64,000 nucleotides of DNA from Adlercreutzia murintestinalis (lineage in GTDB: Bacteria; Actinomycetota; Coriobacteriia; Coriobacteriales; Eggerthellaceae). Where the stretch lies: positions 1-64,000 of the forward strand of contig NZ_CALPCC010000011.1 in assembly GCF_943192905.1 (NCBI RefSeq), written 5' to 3'. The first letter of the stretch is position 1. Every line of letters begins with the position of its first letter. Below the pieces are notes generated by a model. That model saw only the letters and a list, made by a program, of their open reading frames with translations, ran no database searches and had not been told where the DNA came from. A program made the translations under genes and the position numbers. Below are positions 43,989 to 53,955 of the stretch, piece by piece.

Positions 43989-45470
43989 TTACTTATGGTA
44001 ATAGCGGTGCTGCTCGTATTTCGGCTCGCAGCATACGTTGATGCCCAGCGTGCGATAGAGCTTCTGGTCGGTGAGGCTGACGATGACGCTGAAAAACGCA
44101 TCGCAGCCGCGTAGGTCGTCCAGATGTTCGATCAGCCGCTCGGCCAGAGGCTCGGTAACGCTTGAAATGGACAGCGCGATGAGCGTCTCATCGGAATGCA
44201 GGCGCGGGTTGCGGCTATGAAGGTGATCGGTCTTCAAATGACAGATGGGCTCGATGGCCTCGTCGGTGATCACGTCGATATCATCATGGATATCGGCCAT
44301 GGCCTTCAATGCGTTCATGAGCAGGCTTGATGCGGCCCCCAACAGGTTCGAGGTCTTGCCGGTGACGACCGTGCCGTCGGGTAGCACCATGGCGCCTGCA
44401 GGACCGCCGGTCATCTCTTCTTTGAGCAGGGCTGCGCTGCGGGCGGGGAAATCGGTCGTGCTGATGCCGGACTGGTTCATCAGCACCTCGAGCTTCTTGA
44501 GCGCCTCTTCGCCCGCGCCGGTCTCCTTCACCTCAACGGCTTGTTTGAAGTAGCGCCGCATGATCTCCAGATTGGCCGCCTCGCGCACCGCATCGTCGTC
44601 GACGATGGCATAGCCTGCCATGTTGACGCCCATGTCGGTGGGGCTTTGGTAGGGGCTTGTGCCCATGATGCGCTCCATCATGGTCTTGAGCACGGGGAAT
44701 ATCTCGATGTCACGGTTGTAATTCACCGTGGTGTCACCGTAGGCTTCCAGATGGAACGGATCGATGGCGTTGTAGTCGTCCAGATCGACCGTTGCCGCCT
44801 CGTAGGCGATGTTGACCGGATGCTGCAACGGCAGATTCCAGATGGGAAACGTTTCGTATTTCGCGTATCCTGCGCGCACGCCGCGTTGGTGCTCATGGTA
44901 GATCTGGCTGAGGCAGGTAGCCATCTTGCCCGAACCTGGCCCCGGCGCGGTGACCACGACGAGCGGGCGCTTGGTTTCCACGTAATCGTTCTTGCCGAAG
45001 CCCTCTTCGCTGGCAATGTGGTCGATGTCGAACGGATAGCCAGCAATGGGGTAGTGCAGGGCGCTTTTGATGCCCATGGCATCGAGCCGATGACGGAAGG
45101 CGTCCACTGAGGGTTGATTGGCGTAATGGGTGATGACCACCGTGCTCACCAGAAAGCCCATGTCGCGCAGCACATCCATCAAGCGCAGCACGTCCTCATC
45201 GTAGGTGATGCCAAGGTCTCCGCGCTTCTTGCTCTTCTCAATGTGGTTGGCGTTTACCGTGATGAGTATTTCCACATCGTCGGCCATGCTTTGGAGCATG
45301 CGAATCTTACTGTCGGGCTCAAAGCCGGGCAGCACGCGGCTGGCGTGCAGATCATCGAAGATCTTGCCGCCGAACTCCAGGTAGAGCTTGCCGCCGAACT
45401 GCCCGATGCGCTCGCGGATGCGCTCGGCCTGCATTTGGATATAGGTGGCGTTATCGAATCCTTCGCGCAT
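43989..45470 (-). CDS. DUF1846 (UPF0371) family protein
   Basis: 493 aa, a soluble protein of the DUF1846 family: GFDNATYIQMQAERIRERI, KLYLEFGGKIFDDLHASRVLPGF, ETKRPLVVVTAPGPGSGKMATCLSQIYHE (a nucleotide-binding-like segment) and PYQSPTDMGVNM. The biochemical role is not established. GGGAGACGCC precedes ATG 45470; an upstream start at 45512 has no ribosome site. Confidence 0.9.
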   Translation of the reverse strand: MREGFDNATYIQMQAERIRERIGQFGGKLYLEFGGKIFDDLHASRVLPGFEPDSKIRMLQSMADDVEILITVNANHIEKSKKRGDLGITYDEDVLRLMDVLRDMGFLVSTVVITHYANQPSVDAFRHRLDAMGIKSALHYPIAGYPFDIDHIASEEGFGKNDYVETKRPLVVVTAPGPGSGKMATCLSQIYHEHQRGVRAGYAKYETFPIWNLPLQHPVNIAYEAATVDLDDYNAIDPFHLEAYGDTTVNYNRDIEIFPVLKTMMERIMGTSPYQSPTDMGVNMAGYAIVDDDAVREAANLEIMRRYFKQAVEVKETGAGEEALKKLEVLMNQSGISTTDFPARSAALLKEEMTGGPAGAMVLPDGTVVTGKTSNLLGAASSLLMNALKAMADIHDDIDVITDEAIEPICHLKTDHLHSRNPRLHSDETLIALSISSVTEPLAERLIEHLDDLRGCDAFFSVIVSLTDQKLYRTLGINVCCEPKYEQHRYYHK

Positions 45471-45610
45471 GGCGTCTCCCGTGATCGGATGCGCGGCCGT
45501 GTGGCCACTCACGATGGTCTCTCAATGCTGGATCAGAAACGGCGCTGCGGCATTCGATGAGTGTTTCGCCGACCTCTTAACATCCATGCAACAAACTGAT
45601 GAGAGTATAG

Positions 45611-47266
<1,656 letters not shown>

Positions 47267-47298
47267 CAGCAGCCGCCGCACGCGCCTGATCTGCGCTT

Positions 47299-47315
47299 TT
47301 CAAGCTGGCCTTGAA
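47299..47315. promoter_or_regulatory. Inverted repeat upstream of a sigma-54 promoter
   Basis: TTCAAG-CTGGC-CTTGAA lies about 60 bases upstream of the sigma-54 site at 47361, a plausible enhancer-binding-protein site, although the activator is unknown and the spacing is shorter than usual. Confidence 0.3.
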
Positions 47316-47360
47316 GGTCGCCTCATAACCCCCGAGATTTCTGCTTCTGAGAGCCAACTC

Positions 47361-47378
47361 TTGGCACGGGAATTGCTT
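47361..47378 (+). promoter_or_regulatory. Sigma-54 (-24/-12) promoter 1
   Basis: TTGGCACGGGAATTGCTT: GG at 47363-47364 and GC at 47375-47376, exactly ten bases apart, matching the TGGCACG-N4-TTGC consensus. It lies 83 bases before the CoA transferase start. Confidence 0.88.
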
Positions 47379-47460
47379 AAAGAACCTCCGGAAACCCTGC
47401 TGCACGAGCAGGGGGCGAAGGGACCCGCAGGTGCGGGCCGTCAGATACGGAGGAATGCCT

Positions 47461-48705
47461 ATGAAATCATCGGAGCGTCCCAAGTTCGGTAACTTGCAAA
47501 ACCTCAAGGTGCTGAACGCAGGCGCCGTCATAGCGGCGCCCTTCGTCTGCGAGCTGTTCGCTGAGCAGGGCGCGGACGTGATCGAGTTGGAGAGCACGAT
47601 TGCTCCTGACATGTATCGCATGTACGGCGATGCGTGGTCGGTCGATCGCCGCAACCAGCGCATGATGACACTGAACATTCCTTCACCGGAGGGCAAGGAG
47701 ATCCTGCTCAACATGGTGAAGTGGGCTGATGTGCTCGTGGAGTCCTCCAAGGGTGGCACGTGGGCCAAGTGGGGTCTTACCGACGAGGTGCTCTGGGAGG
47801 CGAACCCGGCGCTCGTGATCCTGCATATCTCCGGTTTCGGCAACTATGGCGATCCGGATTATGTGCGCAAGGCGTCCTTCGACCCCATCGGGCAAGCATT
47901 CGGCGGCTACTCGAACCTCAATGGTGCTCCGGGCTCAGCGCCTAGCGTCACCAAGCCTTTCACGGGCGACTTCATGACGGCGCTCATGGGCGCGTGGGCT
48001 ACTCTGGCAGCCGTCATCCGCGCTCGTGAGACCGGCGAGGGCGAATCCATCGACTGTTGCCAGTTCGAGGCGCTCGTGCGTCTGCAGGGGGCAACCCTCT
48101 CTGACGGTATCAACCACGGCATTCAGCCTGCGCGCATCGGCAATGAGGACCTGGTGGGCGCATGTGCCGGTTCGCAGAAGTGCAAGGATGGCTACGTGCA
48201 GGTGTCGGTGGGTGGCGCTGGTCCTGTGCGCAAGCTGGTGGAGTTCTTCGGCTTCGCTGAGGATCCCGACTTCCAGCCACTGGGCAGCTATGCCTCTATC
48301 TCGCGTGCGCCTGGCTGCAAGAGCATCGATGAGCCCATGCCACCGCGCGCTGCCAAGTTCCGCGCTGCGCTGGACAAGTGGTGCGAAGAGCACACGGTGG
48401 AAGAGGTTAACAAGACCTTCTCTGAGATGGGCGTGCCGGTCAGCCCGCATATGACCTACGCCATGATGCTGGAGGATCCGCACTACAAGGCGCGCGAGGT
48501 GTTCATTGACGTGTATGACGAGATCACCGAAAAGGAAGTGAAGCAGGTCAATATGATCCCGCGCTTCAAGAAGCATCCCGGCCAGGTGGTGCGCGGTGGC
48601 GCGAAGTACGACGCCGATACCGCAGACATCATGGAGGAATTCGGCTACACCCCTGAACAGGTGGCGGAGTTCTACGAGAAGGGTGTTCTGAAGAAGGGCG
48701 AGTAA
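47461..48705 (+). CDS. Class III (CaiB/BaiF-family) CoA transferase 1
   Basis: 414 aa. The fold signatures are AGAVIAAPFVCELFAEQGADVIELE (CoA-binding), a catalytic Asp probably in TGDFMTALMGAWATL, and ALVILHISGFGNYG. It moves CoA from an acyl-CoA donor to a free acid, sparing ATP. GGAGGAATGCCT precedes ATG 47461. It shares about the same layout as the protein at 51217 and is followed by an MFS gene, forming a repeated transferase-MFS module. The substrate is unknown; carnitine-, bile- or aromatic-acid-like compounds are possible. Confidence 0.9.
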   Translation: MKSSERPKFGNLQNLKVLNAGAVIAAPFVCELFAEQGADVIELESTIAPDMYRMYGDAWSVDRRNQRMMTLNIPSPEGKEILLNMVKWADVLVESSKGGTWAKWGLTDEVLWEANPALVILHISGFGNYGDPDYVRKASFDPIGQAFGGYSNLNGAPGSAPSVTKPFTGDFMTALMGAWATLAAVIRARETGEGESIDCCQFEALVRLQGATLSDGINHGIQPARIGNEDLVGACAGSQKCKDGYVQVSVGGAGPVRKLVEFFGFAEDPDFQPLGSYASISRAPGCKSIDEPMPPRAAKFRAALDKWCEEHTVEEVNKTFSEMGVPVSPHMTYAMMLEDPHYKAREVFIDVYDEITEKEVKQVNMIPRFKKHPGQVVRGGAKYDADTADIMEEFGYTPEQVAEFYEKGVLKKGE

Positions 48706-48720
48706 GCCTTTTTGGAAGCA

Positions 48721-48767
48721 TCGCGCAGCGCTCCGAAGACGGGGATGCTCGCACGGAGGCTGCGCGA
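48721..48767 (+). terminator. Long hairpin after CoA transferase 1
   Basis: TCGCGCAGCGCTCCG pairs with CGGAGGCTGCGCGA (48754-48767), a 14-bp stem with one bulge. There is no T-run, so it is a possible factor-dependent terminator or stability hairpin between the two units. Confidence 0.5.
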
Positions 48768-48791
48768 AATACATAGGTTTGGGGCTCCTGG

Positions 48792-48809
48792 TTGGCACGC
48801 GTTTTGCTT
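48792..48809 (+). promoter_or_regulatory. Sigma-54 (-24/-12) promoter 2
   Basis: TTGGCACGCGTTTTGCTT, GG-N10-GC, 42 bases before the MFS gene at 48851. Confidence 0.9.
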
Positions 48810-48850
48810 GATGGTCGGCGAGGAGTTCCAAGCCCAACGAAGGAGGAAAT

Positions 48851-50128
48851 ATGGGAACTGAACAAATGAAGGGCAGCAATTACGCCTGGGCTATCGCTAT
48901 TGCCTGCGTTGCGTTCTATGCTGTCCCGTTGGCGTGCGTGGGCAACCAAGCCGGTCTGTTCGCCACGCCGGTCATGGACCAGTTCGGTTGGTCTCGTACC
49001 GACGCGACGCTGTACATGTCCATCCAGCCTTGGGTCGCAGCTATCTGCACGCCCATCGCTGGCAAATTGATCTCGCAGTACAACCCGCGCTGGATCATGA
49101 CGGGTGCTGCGGCGCTGTTCGGCATCGCATCTCTTGCCTGCGCTTGGTTCACCGAGCCGTGGCAGTGGAACGTCTATGGTGTGTGCTATGGCATCTCTGC
49201 GGCATTCTGGATGTACATCGCCGTGCCCACGTTCATCAACCGCTGGTTCGCTAAGAGCAACGGGACCGTTATTGGCGTCATCGGCATGACCGCCTCTATC
49301 TTGGGTGCCATCATGAGCCCGGTGGTGCAAAGCTGGATTACCGCTTATGGCTGGGAAACCGCTCGTATCATCAACAGCTCCATTGCTCTTATCGTGGGTG
49401 TTGTGTTCACCGCTGCTCTGCTGCGCGAGTCTCCCGAGAAGATGGGCGTGCTGCCTTGGGGCTATGGCGCTGCGCAGAAGGACCGCGCTGAGTCTGAGGT
49501 CGCTCAGGTGACCGAGGTCAAGGAGACCGCTGGTATCACCCGTGCACAGGCCATGAAGAGCCCGGCTCTGTGGCTGCTGGTCATCATGGCTGGTCTGTTC
49601 GTGGTCGCTGCTGGCATGATGCAGCAGTTCTCTTCGTACGCTTCCACCGGTCCGCTGGGCGCTGCGGTTGGCGCGCTGGGCGTTACCGTTTGCATGGTCG
49701 GCCAGGTCGTCGGCAAGTTCGCTCTTGGCTGGCTGTGCGACCATACGGGTGCGAAGGTGTCCGGCGTGGTTGCTTCCATTCTGGGTGCTGCCGGTATCGC
49801 TATCGTGCTGTTCAGTGTTGACAACGCCATGATGTTCTATGTGGGCGTATTCCTGTTCGGCGGCGGCTTCGCGGCTCTGAACATCGTTCCCCCGATGACC
49901 TGCCAGCAGGCCTTCGGTGACAAGGACTATGCGAACATCTTCTCGATCGTCGCAACCGGTCTGAACATCTTCTCGGGCTTCTCTGCTCTGATCTATGCTC
50001 AGATCTACGACATCACGGGTTCGTTCGCGGGCTGCTTCTGGCTGATCATCGCCTTCTACGTGATCACGGCCATCTGCTCGATCGTCATCATCCCCATGGG
50101 CCGTCGCCTCTGGGCTAAGAAGAACTAA
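48851..50128 (+). CDS. MFS transporter, OFA/BaiG-like, copy 1
   Basis: 425 aa, 12 membrane segments. The opening AIACVAFYAVPLACVGNQAGLFATPVMDQFGWSR is typical of oxalate/formate-antiporter-like carriers; PRWIMTGAAALFGIASLA follows. It likely imports the acid used by the neighbouring CoA enzymes, or exchanges it for product. GAAGGAGGAAAT precedes the ATG. Its sequence is clearly related to the MFS at 52593 (VMDxFGWSxTDxTxYxxIQPxVAA in both). Confidence 0.92.
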   Translation: MGTEQMKGSNYAWAIAIACVAFYAVPLACVGNQAGLFATPVMDQFGWSRTDATLYMSIQPWVAAICTPIAGKLISQYNPRWIMTGAAALFGIASLACAWFTEPWQWNVYGVCYGISAAFWMYIAVPTFINRWFAKSNGTVIGVIGMTASILGAIMSPVVQSWITAYGWETARIINSSIALIVGVVFTAALLRESPEKMGVLPWGYGAAQKDRAESEVAQVTEVKETAGITRAQAMKSPALWLLVIMAGLFVVAAGMMQQFSSYASTGPLGAAVGALGVTVCMVGQVVGKFALGWLCDHTGAKVSGVVASILGAAGIAIVLFSVDNAMMFYVGVFLFGGGFAALNIVPPMTCQQAFGDKDYANIFSIVATGLNIFSGFSALIYAQIYDITGSFAGCFWLIIAFYVITAICSIVIIPMGRRLWAKKN

Positions 50129-50167
50129 GCCGCAAGGCGATATATCCCTGGGCTTGGGATCGAATGG

Positions 50168-50196
50168 GAAGGCCGCCCTCGGGCGGCCTTCTTTTT
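50168..50196. terminator. Strong bidirectional terminator
   Basis: GAAGGCCGCCC-TC-GGGCGGCCTTC and TTTTT, an 11-bp stem. It ends the MFS unit on the plus strand and can serve the convergent gene ending at 50290. Confidence 0.92.
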
Positions 50197-50289
50197 GTGT
50201 CGGGTCGTGCTGCGGGATACGGCGCAGGGAGCATGTACGAGAGCGAGGTCTGCGCTTGAGATGTGCGGGCGAGCGGAGATGCCGCCTTC

Positions 50290-51054
50290 TTACCGTTCGT
50301 ACCAGCCCTTTACCTGCTTGTAGAGCGGCAGGATGATCTGACGCTGCTCTTTGAACGCGGCTTCGGCTTCCATGAGCTCTTCGATCTTCTCGGGCGTCAA
50401 TTCGGTGAGCTTGACGTGCAAAGCCGTGTTGAGCCGCTTCTTCGCATCCTTATAGGCTCGCTTCGCCGTAAATCCCATCTTGCGTTTCGCGAAAGCGTAC
50501 CGGTCGTCGGTAACGCCGATGAGCGCGAGATCCTCCAGCATGCGATCGATGAGCTCGCGCATGCCCGCGTCCTCGTCAGCATGCTCTTTAGACTCGGCCT
50601 GAAGACGCTCGATCTCGGCAGCGCTCACGTGCGTGGTCGCTTGATGCACGATGATGTCGGCGTTCTTGTGATCGAGATTGTCGGCGCCGATGACGATCTC
50701 TCCGTCGGCGCTGATGCTGAACTTCAAGTCGATGCGAGGCACGCCACCGCTGCTCCATTTGATGTTGCGCACGCGGATGCGGCAGAGGTCCAGGTTGTCG
50801 CGCACGAGCGGACGATCGCCAAGCACGATATGGAACTCTGCGGCCATCTGAAACGAGCCGGACGTGGAGAAGAGGTGCTTGGTGGTATGCGGCAGCTTGA
50901 TGTTGGGCCGCACCACCTCGGACACGTATTCACCGGGCAACTCAACCCCGAGCCCTAACGGCATGATGGCCTTGCTGATATCGAGCTGGATGCGCGCGTG
51001 GTCGCCTTCGACCTTGTGCAGCGCGTCGTAGATGTCCTTGGCTTTCTGTGCCAT
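50290..51054 (-). CDS. Stand-alone DnaK/Hsp70 substrate-binding-domain protein
   Basis: 254 aa. Residues about 30-140 follow the beta-sandwich of the Hsp70 substrate-binding domain (PLGLGVELPGEYVSEVVRPN, LPHTTKHLFSTSGSFQMA, VPRIDLKFSISADGEIVIGA). The helical lid begins at VSAAEIERLQAES. The whole ATPase domain is absent, and the gene has its own start: AGAAGGAGCCCTC before ATG 51054. It could be an ATP-independent holdase. It is divergent from CoA transferase 2 and shares its 160-base upstream region. Confidence 0.8.
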   Translation of the reverse strand: MAQKAKDIYDALHKVEGDHARIQLDISKAIMPLGLGVELPGEYVSEVVRPNIKLPHTTKHLFSTSGSFQMAAEFHIVLGDRPLVRDNLDLCRIRVRNIKWSSGGVPRIDLKFSISADGEIVIGADNLDHKNADIIVHQATTHVSAAEIERLQAESKEHADEDAGMRELIDRMLEDLALIGVTDDRYAFAKRKMGFTAKRAYKDAKKRLNTALHVKLTELTPEKIEELMEAEAAFKEQRQIILPLYKQVKGWYER

Positions 51055-51110
51055 GAGGGCTCCTTCTCCGGGGTCCGATATGCCGTTTGAACCGCAATAA
51101 ATGTGCCATC

Positions 51111-51128
51111 TTGGCACGTGTTTTGCAT
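51111..51128 (+). promoter_or_regulatory. Sigma-54 (-24/-12) promoter 3
   Basis: TTGGCACGTGTTTTGCAT, GG-N10-GC, about 90 bases before the second CoA transferase gene. Confidence 0.9.
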
Positions 51129-51216
51129 CTTCGCCGGAAGAGCGCAGACCGCTTCCATCATGCGCGGACGCTTCGCATGAGCGGTGCTGCAGAGATGACC
51201 AGGTAAGGAGAAGCCT

Positions 51217-52458
51217 ATGAGAACCGAGGAATGTCCGCAATTCGGCCCGCTGCAGGGAGTGCGCGTGGTCAATTTGACCATGGCGATCGCTGGCCCGTTC
51301 GCATGCGGCCTGCTGGCCGATATGGGCGCTGATGTGATCGGCATCGAAAGCCCGCTGGGTCGCGACACCTCCCGTCCCACCAATGAGGCCTTGCAGGGTT
51401 GGGGCACTCAGATGGAGCGCCGCAACACCCGGTCTTTGTGCATGAACGTGAAAGAGGGAGAAGGGCGCACGTGGTTCTTCGAGCTGCTGAAGGATGCCGA
51501 CATCTTGATGGATGGCTTCCGCGGCGGCCAGATGGCCAAATGGGGCATGCCCGATGAGGTGCTATGGGAGATCAACCCCAAGCTCACCATCGTGCATATC
51601 TCGGGCTTCGGCCAAACGGGCGACCCTGACTACGTAGGACGCGCGTCCTTCGATGGCATCGGGCAGGCCTTCGGTTGCTTCATGGAGATGAACGGCTTCC
51701 CGGACCGTCTGCCGGTGCTCGCCTTCCCGCAGGTGTCCGACTATTACGCAGGCTTCATGGCTGACCTGGGCGCGCTCGCTGGCTACATCAACGCTCAAAA
51801 GACCGGCAAGGGCGAGAGCGTGGACGTGGCGCAATACGAGTCGATGCTGCGCTGCGAGGGCTTCTATGCGGTGAACTACCTGAACACCGGTGCGCTGCCG
51901 GTGCGCGAGGGGTCGCATTCCACTTCGTCGGCGGGCTATGGCACCTATATTTGCAAGGATGGCGTGCCGATCTACGTGCTCATCTTGGGCCCCGGCGTGG
52001 TGAAGAAGGCCATTCCTGCATTTGGGCTGGAATATGGCAGCGACCTGTTCCCAGTGGGCACGCCAGTGGTGGCGTTCGGCTCGGAGGCGGGCGATGTGCT
52101 CGAGGCGGCCATGGAGAAGTTCTTCAGCGAGCATGACGCTGCAGAGGCCGAGCGCATCATGCTGGATGCAGGTGTGCCGTGCAGTCGCATCTACAACTTC
52201 GCCATTGCCGAGAAGGACCCGCACTACATCGCGCGCGAGAGCTTCACGGAATGGAAGAACTCCTACAACGACGAGAGCATCCGCGGCGTGAACATCGTGC
52301 CGAAGTTGAAGAATAATCCGGGCCAGATCTGGCGCGGCATGCCGCTGGTCGGTGCCGATAACGAGGATATTCTGGCTGAGCTGGGTGCCACGCCTGAGCA
52401 GATCGCTGCGCTCTACGACGAGAAGCTCTTGAAGAAGGAAGAGACCCCCTTCGGCTGA
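51217..52458 (+). CDS. Class III (CaiB/BaiF-family) CoA transferase 2
   Basis: 413 aa with MAIAGPFACGLLADMGADVIGIESPLGRD, ISGFGQTGDPDYVGRASFDGI and a likely catalytic Asp in SDYYAGFMADLGALAGY. It is only moderately similar to copy 1, which suggests a different substrate or partner. AAGGAGAAGCCT precedes the ATG. It is followed by its own terminator and a second MFS gene under its own sigma-54 promoter. Confidence 0.9.
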   Translation: MRTEECPQFGPLQGVRVVNLTMAIAGPFACGLLADMGADVIGIESPLGRDTSRPTNEALQGWGTQMERRNTRSLCMNVKEGEGRTWFFELLKDADILMDGFRGGQMAKWGMPDEVLWEINPKLTIVHISGFGQTGDPDYVGRASFDGIGQAFGCFMEMNGFPDRLPVLAFPQVSDYYAGFMADLGALAGYINAQKTGKGESVDVAQYESMLRCEGFYAVNYLNTGALPVREGSHSTSSAGYGTYICKDGVPIYVLILGPGVVKKAIPAFGLEYGSDLFPVGTPVVAFGSEAGDVLEAAMEKFFSEHDAAEAERIMLDAGVPCSRIYNFAIAEKDPHYIARESFTEWKNSYNDESIRGVNIVPKLKNNPGQIWRGMPLVGADNEDILAELGATPEQIAALYDEKLLKKEETPFG

Positions 52459-52483
52459 GCGATCGAGCATACCCTCTCCTGGG

Positions 52484-52516
52484 CGGACGGAGCTTTCGAG
52501 CTTCGTCCGTTTTTTT
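52484..52516 (+). terminator. Rho-independent terminator after CoA transferase 2
   Basis: CGGACGGAGCT-TTCG-AGCTTCGTCCG (one G-U pair) followed by seven T. Confidence 0.93.
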
Positions 52517-52526
52517 GTCCCATGCG

Positions 52527-52544
52527 TTGGCACGGTATTTGCTT
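52527..52544 (+). promoter_or_regulatory. Sigma-54 (-24/-12) promoter 4
   Basis: TTGGCACGGTATTTGCTT, GG-N10-GC, about 50 bases before the MFS gene that opens the long catabolic operon. It starts just after the terminator at 52484-52516. Confidence 0.9.
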
Positions 52545-52592
52545 ACTCCTGATAGCAAGAAGTTCTCGAGCATTTGAGGATGGAGGGGCTGC

Positions 52593-53855
52593 ATGCAAGC
52601 TATTCAGAAGAAGAGCACCATCTGGGCTTGGCTCGTCGTTTTGGGATGCATCGGGTTTTACTCCATCCCGACGGGCATCATCGGCAACACGTCAGGTATT
52701 TTCGTGGCTCCGGTGATGGACGAGTTTGGCTGGTCGCAAACTGATACCACGATGTATCGCACCATTCAGCCGCTGGTGGCTGCGGTGGTGGCGCCCTTCG
52801 CAGGGCGTATGATGCAGAAGGGCAACCCCCGCTGGATACTCGCGGTCGTCTCGGCAGCGTTCGGCATCGCTTCGCTTCTGAGCGCGTATGCCACTGAGCT
52901 GTGGCAGTGGAATCTCTACGGGGTGGTGTTCGGCATCACCTCCGGGTTTTTCATGTACCTCGCGGCGCCCGTGCTCATCAACGCATGGTTCGAGAAGAAT
53001 GCGGGCATCGCCATCTCCATCACCGCTGCGGTGCTGTCACTGCTCGCGGCCATTGGAAGCCCGGTCGGCCAGGCGCTCATCAGCGAATACGGGTGGCAGA
53101 CCGCTCGCGCGATCCTGTCCGTTGTTTCCACGGTCCTATCCCTCGTGCTCACCATCGCGTTCGTGCGCAAATCGCCTGCGGTCATGGGCCTGGTGCCGGT
53201 GGGTAGCTGGCATAAGGACCATGAGAGCGCCGTGGAGAAGGAAGAGGATTACACCTTCGAACACGGTGCCACGGTGACCCAGGCCATCAAGTCGCCCGGC
53301 CTGTATCTATTGATACTGGTTGCGGGCATCTTCGTGATGTGCGCGGCGTTCTTCCAGCAAATACCAGCGTTCTGCTCGCATGGCGAGTTGGGACCTGAGG
53401 TGGGAGCTATGGCGGTGTCCATCATCATGGTGGGCGGCATCGTGTTCAAGTTGGTGCTCGGTGCGCTCAACGATCGCATCGGGGTGCGCTGGACGGGCAT
53501 CATCGCCGCTGCCAGCGGAGCAATAGGCATCACGCTCGCCTTCGTGTCAGGCTCGAATGTGGGCGTGTTCTACGCGGGCATGATCATCTTCGGCGGTGGC
53601 TATGCGGGCCTGACGGTCATAGCGCCGGTGCTGGCGCGCGAGGCGTTCGGGTCGCTCAATTATTCCCAGATCTATTCCTGGGTCTCCACGGGCATCTTCA
53701 TCTTCACCGCTATCTCGTTCGTGGTCTACGGCATGATCTACGACACCACCGGGTCGTTCGACCTGTGCTTCATGATCGTCATCGTCATGTACGTGGCAGC
53801 TGTGGTCTTGGTTCCGCTGACCATCAAGCTGTCGCACCGTGCGTGGAAAGAATAA
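52593..53855 (+). CDS. MFS transporter, OFA/BaiG-like, copy 2
   Basis: 420 aa, 12 membrane segments, with GVIGNTSG-type motif as TGIIGNTSGIFVAPVMDEFG, MQKGNPRWILAVVSAAFG and NDRIGVRW loops. It is related to the MFS at 48851. GGAGGGGCTGC precedes the ATG. As first gene of the fix/reductase operon it likely brings in the substrate. Confidence 0.92.
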   Translation: MQAIQKKSTIWAWLVVLGCIGFYSIPTGIIGNTSGIFVAPVMDEFGWSQTDTTMYRTIQPLVAAVVAPFAGRMMQKGNPRWILAVVSAAFGIASLLSAYATELWQWNLYGVVFGITSGFFMYLAAPVLINAWFEKNAGIAISITAAVLSLLAAIGSPVGQALISEYGWQTARAILSVVSTVLSLVLTIAFVRKSPAVMGLVPVGSWHKDHESAVEKEEDYTFEHGATVTQAIKSPGLYLLILVAGIFVMCAAFFQQIPAFCSHGELGPEVGAMAVSIIMVGGIVFKLVLGALNDRIGVRWTGIIAAASGAIGITLAFVSGSNVGVFYAGMIIFGGGYAGLTVIAPVLAREAFGSLNYSQIYSWVSTGIFIFTAISFVVYGMIYDTTGSFDLCFMIVIVMYVAAVVLVPLTIKLSHRAWKE

Positions 53856-53955
53856 GGGTTTCAGCCATCTGCGTTGCTGGGCGTGCGCCCGGCACGCGCG
53901 ATGGGGCGCGGTGGGGACACCGCGACGCAAGCAATAAGGAGAGGGAGGTCCAAGC

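Noticed and set aside
53867-53900. CGGCACG as another sigma-54 site before fixC
   Set aside because: GG is followed after ten bases by GG, not GC, and the region is better explained as a spacer inside the operon.
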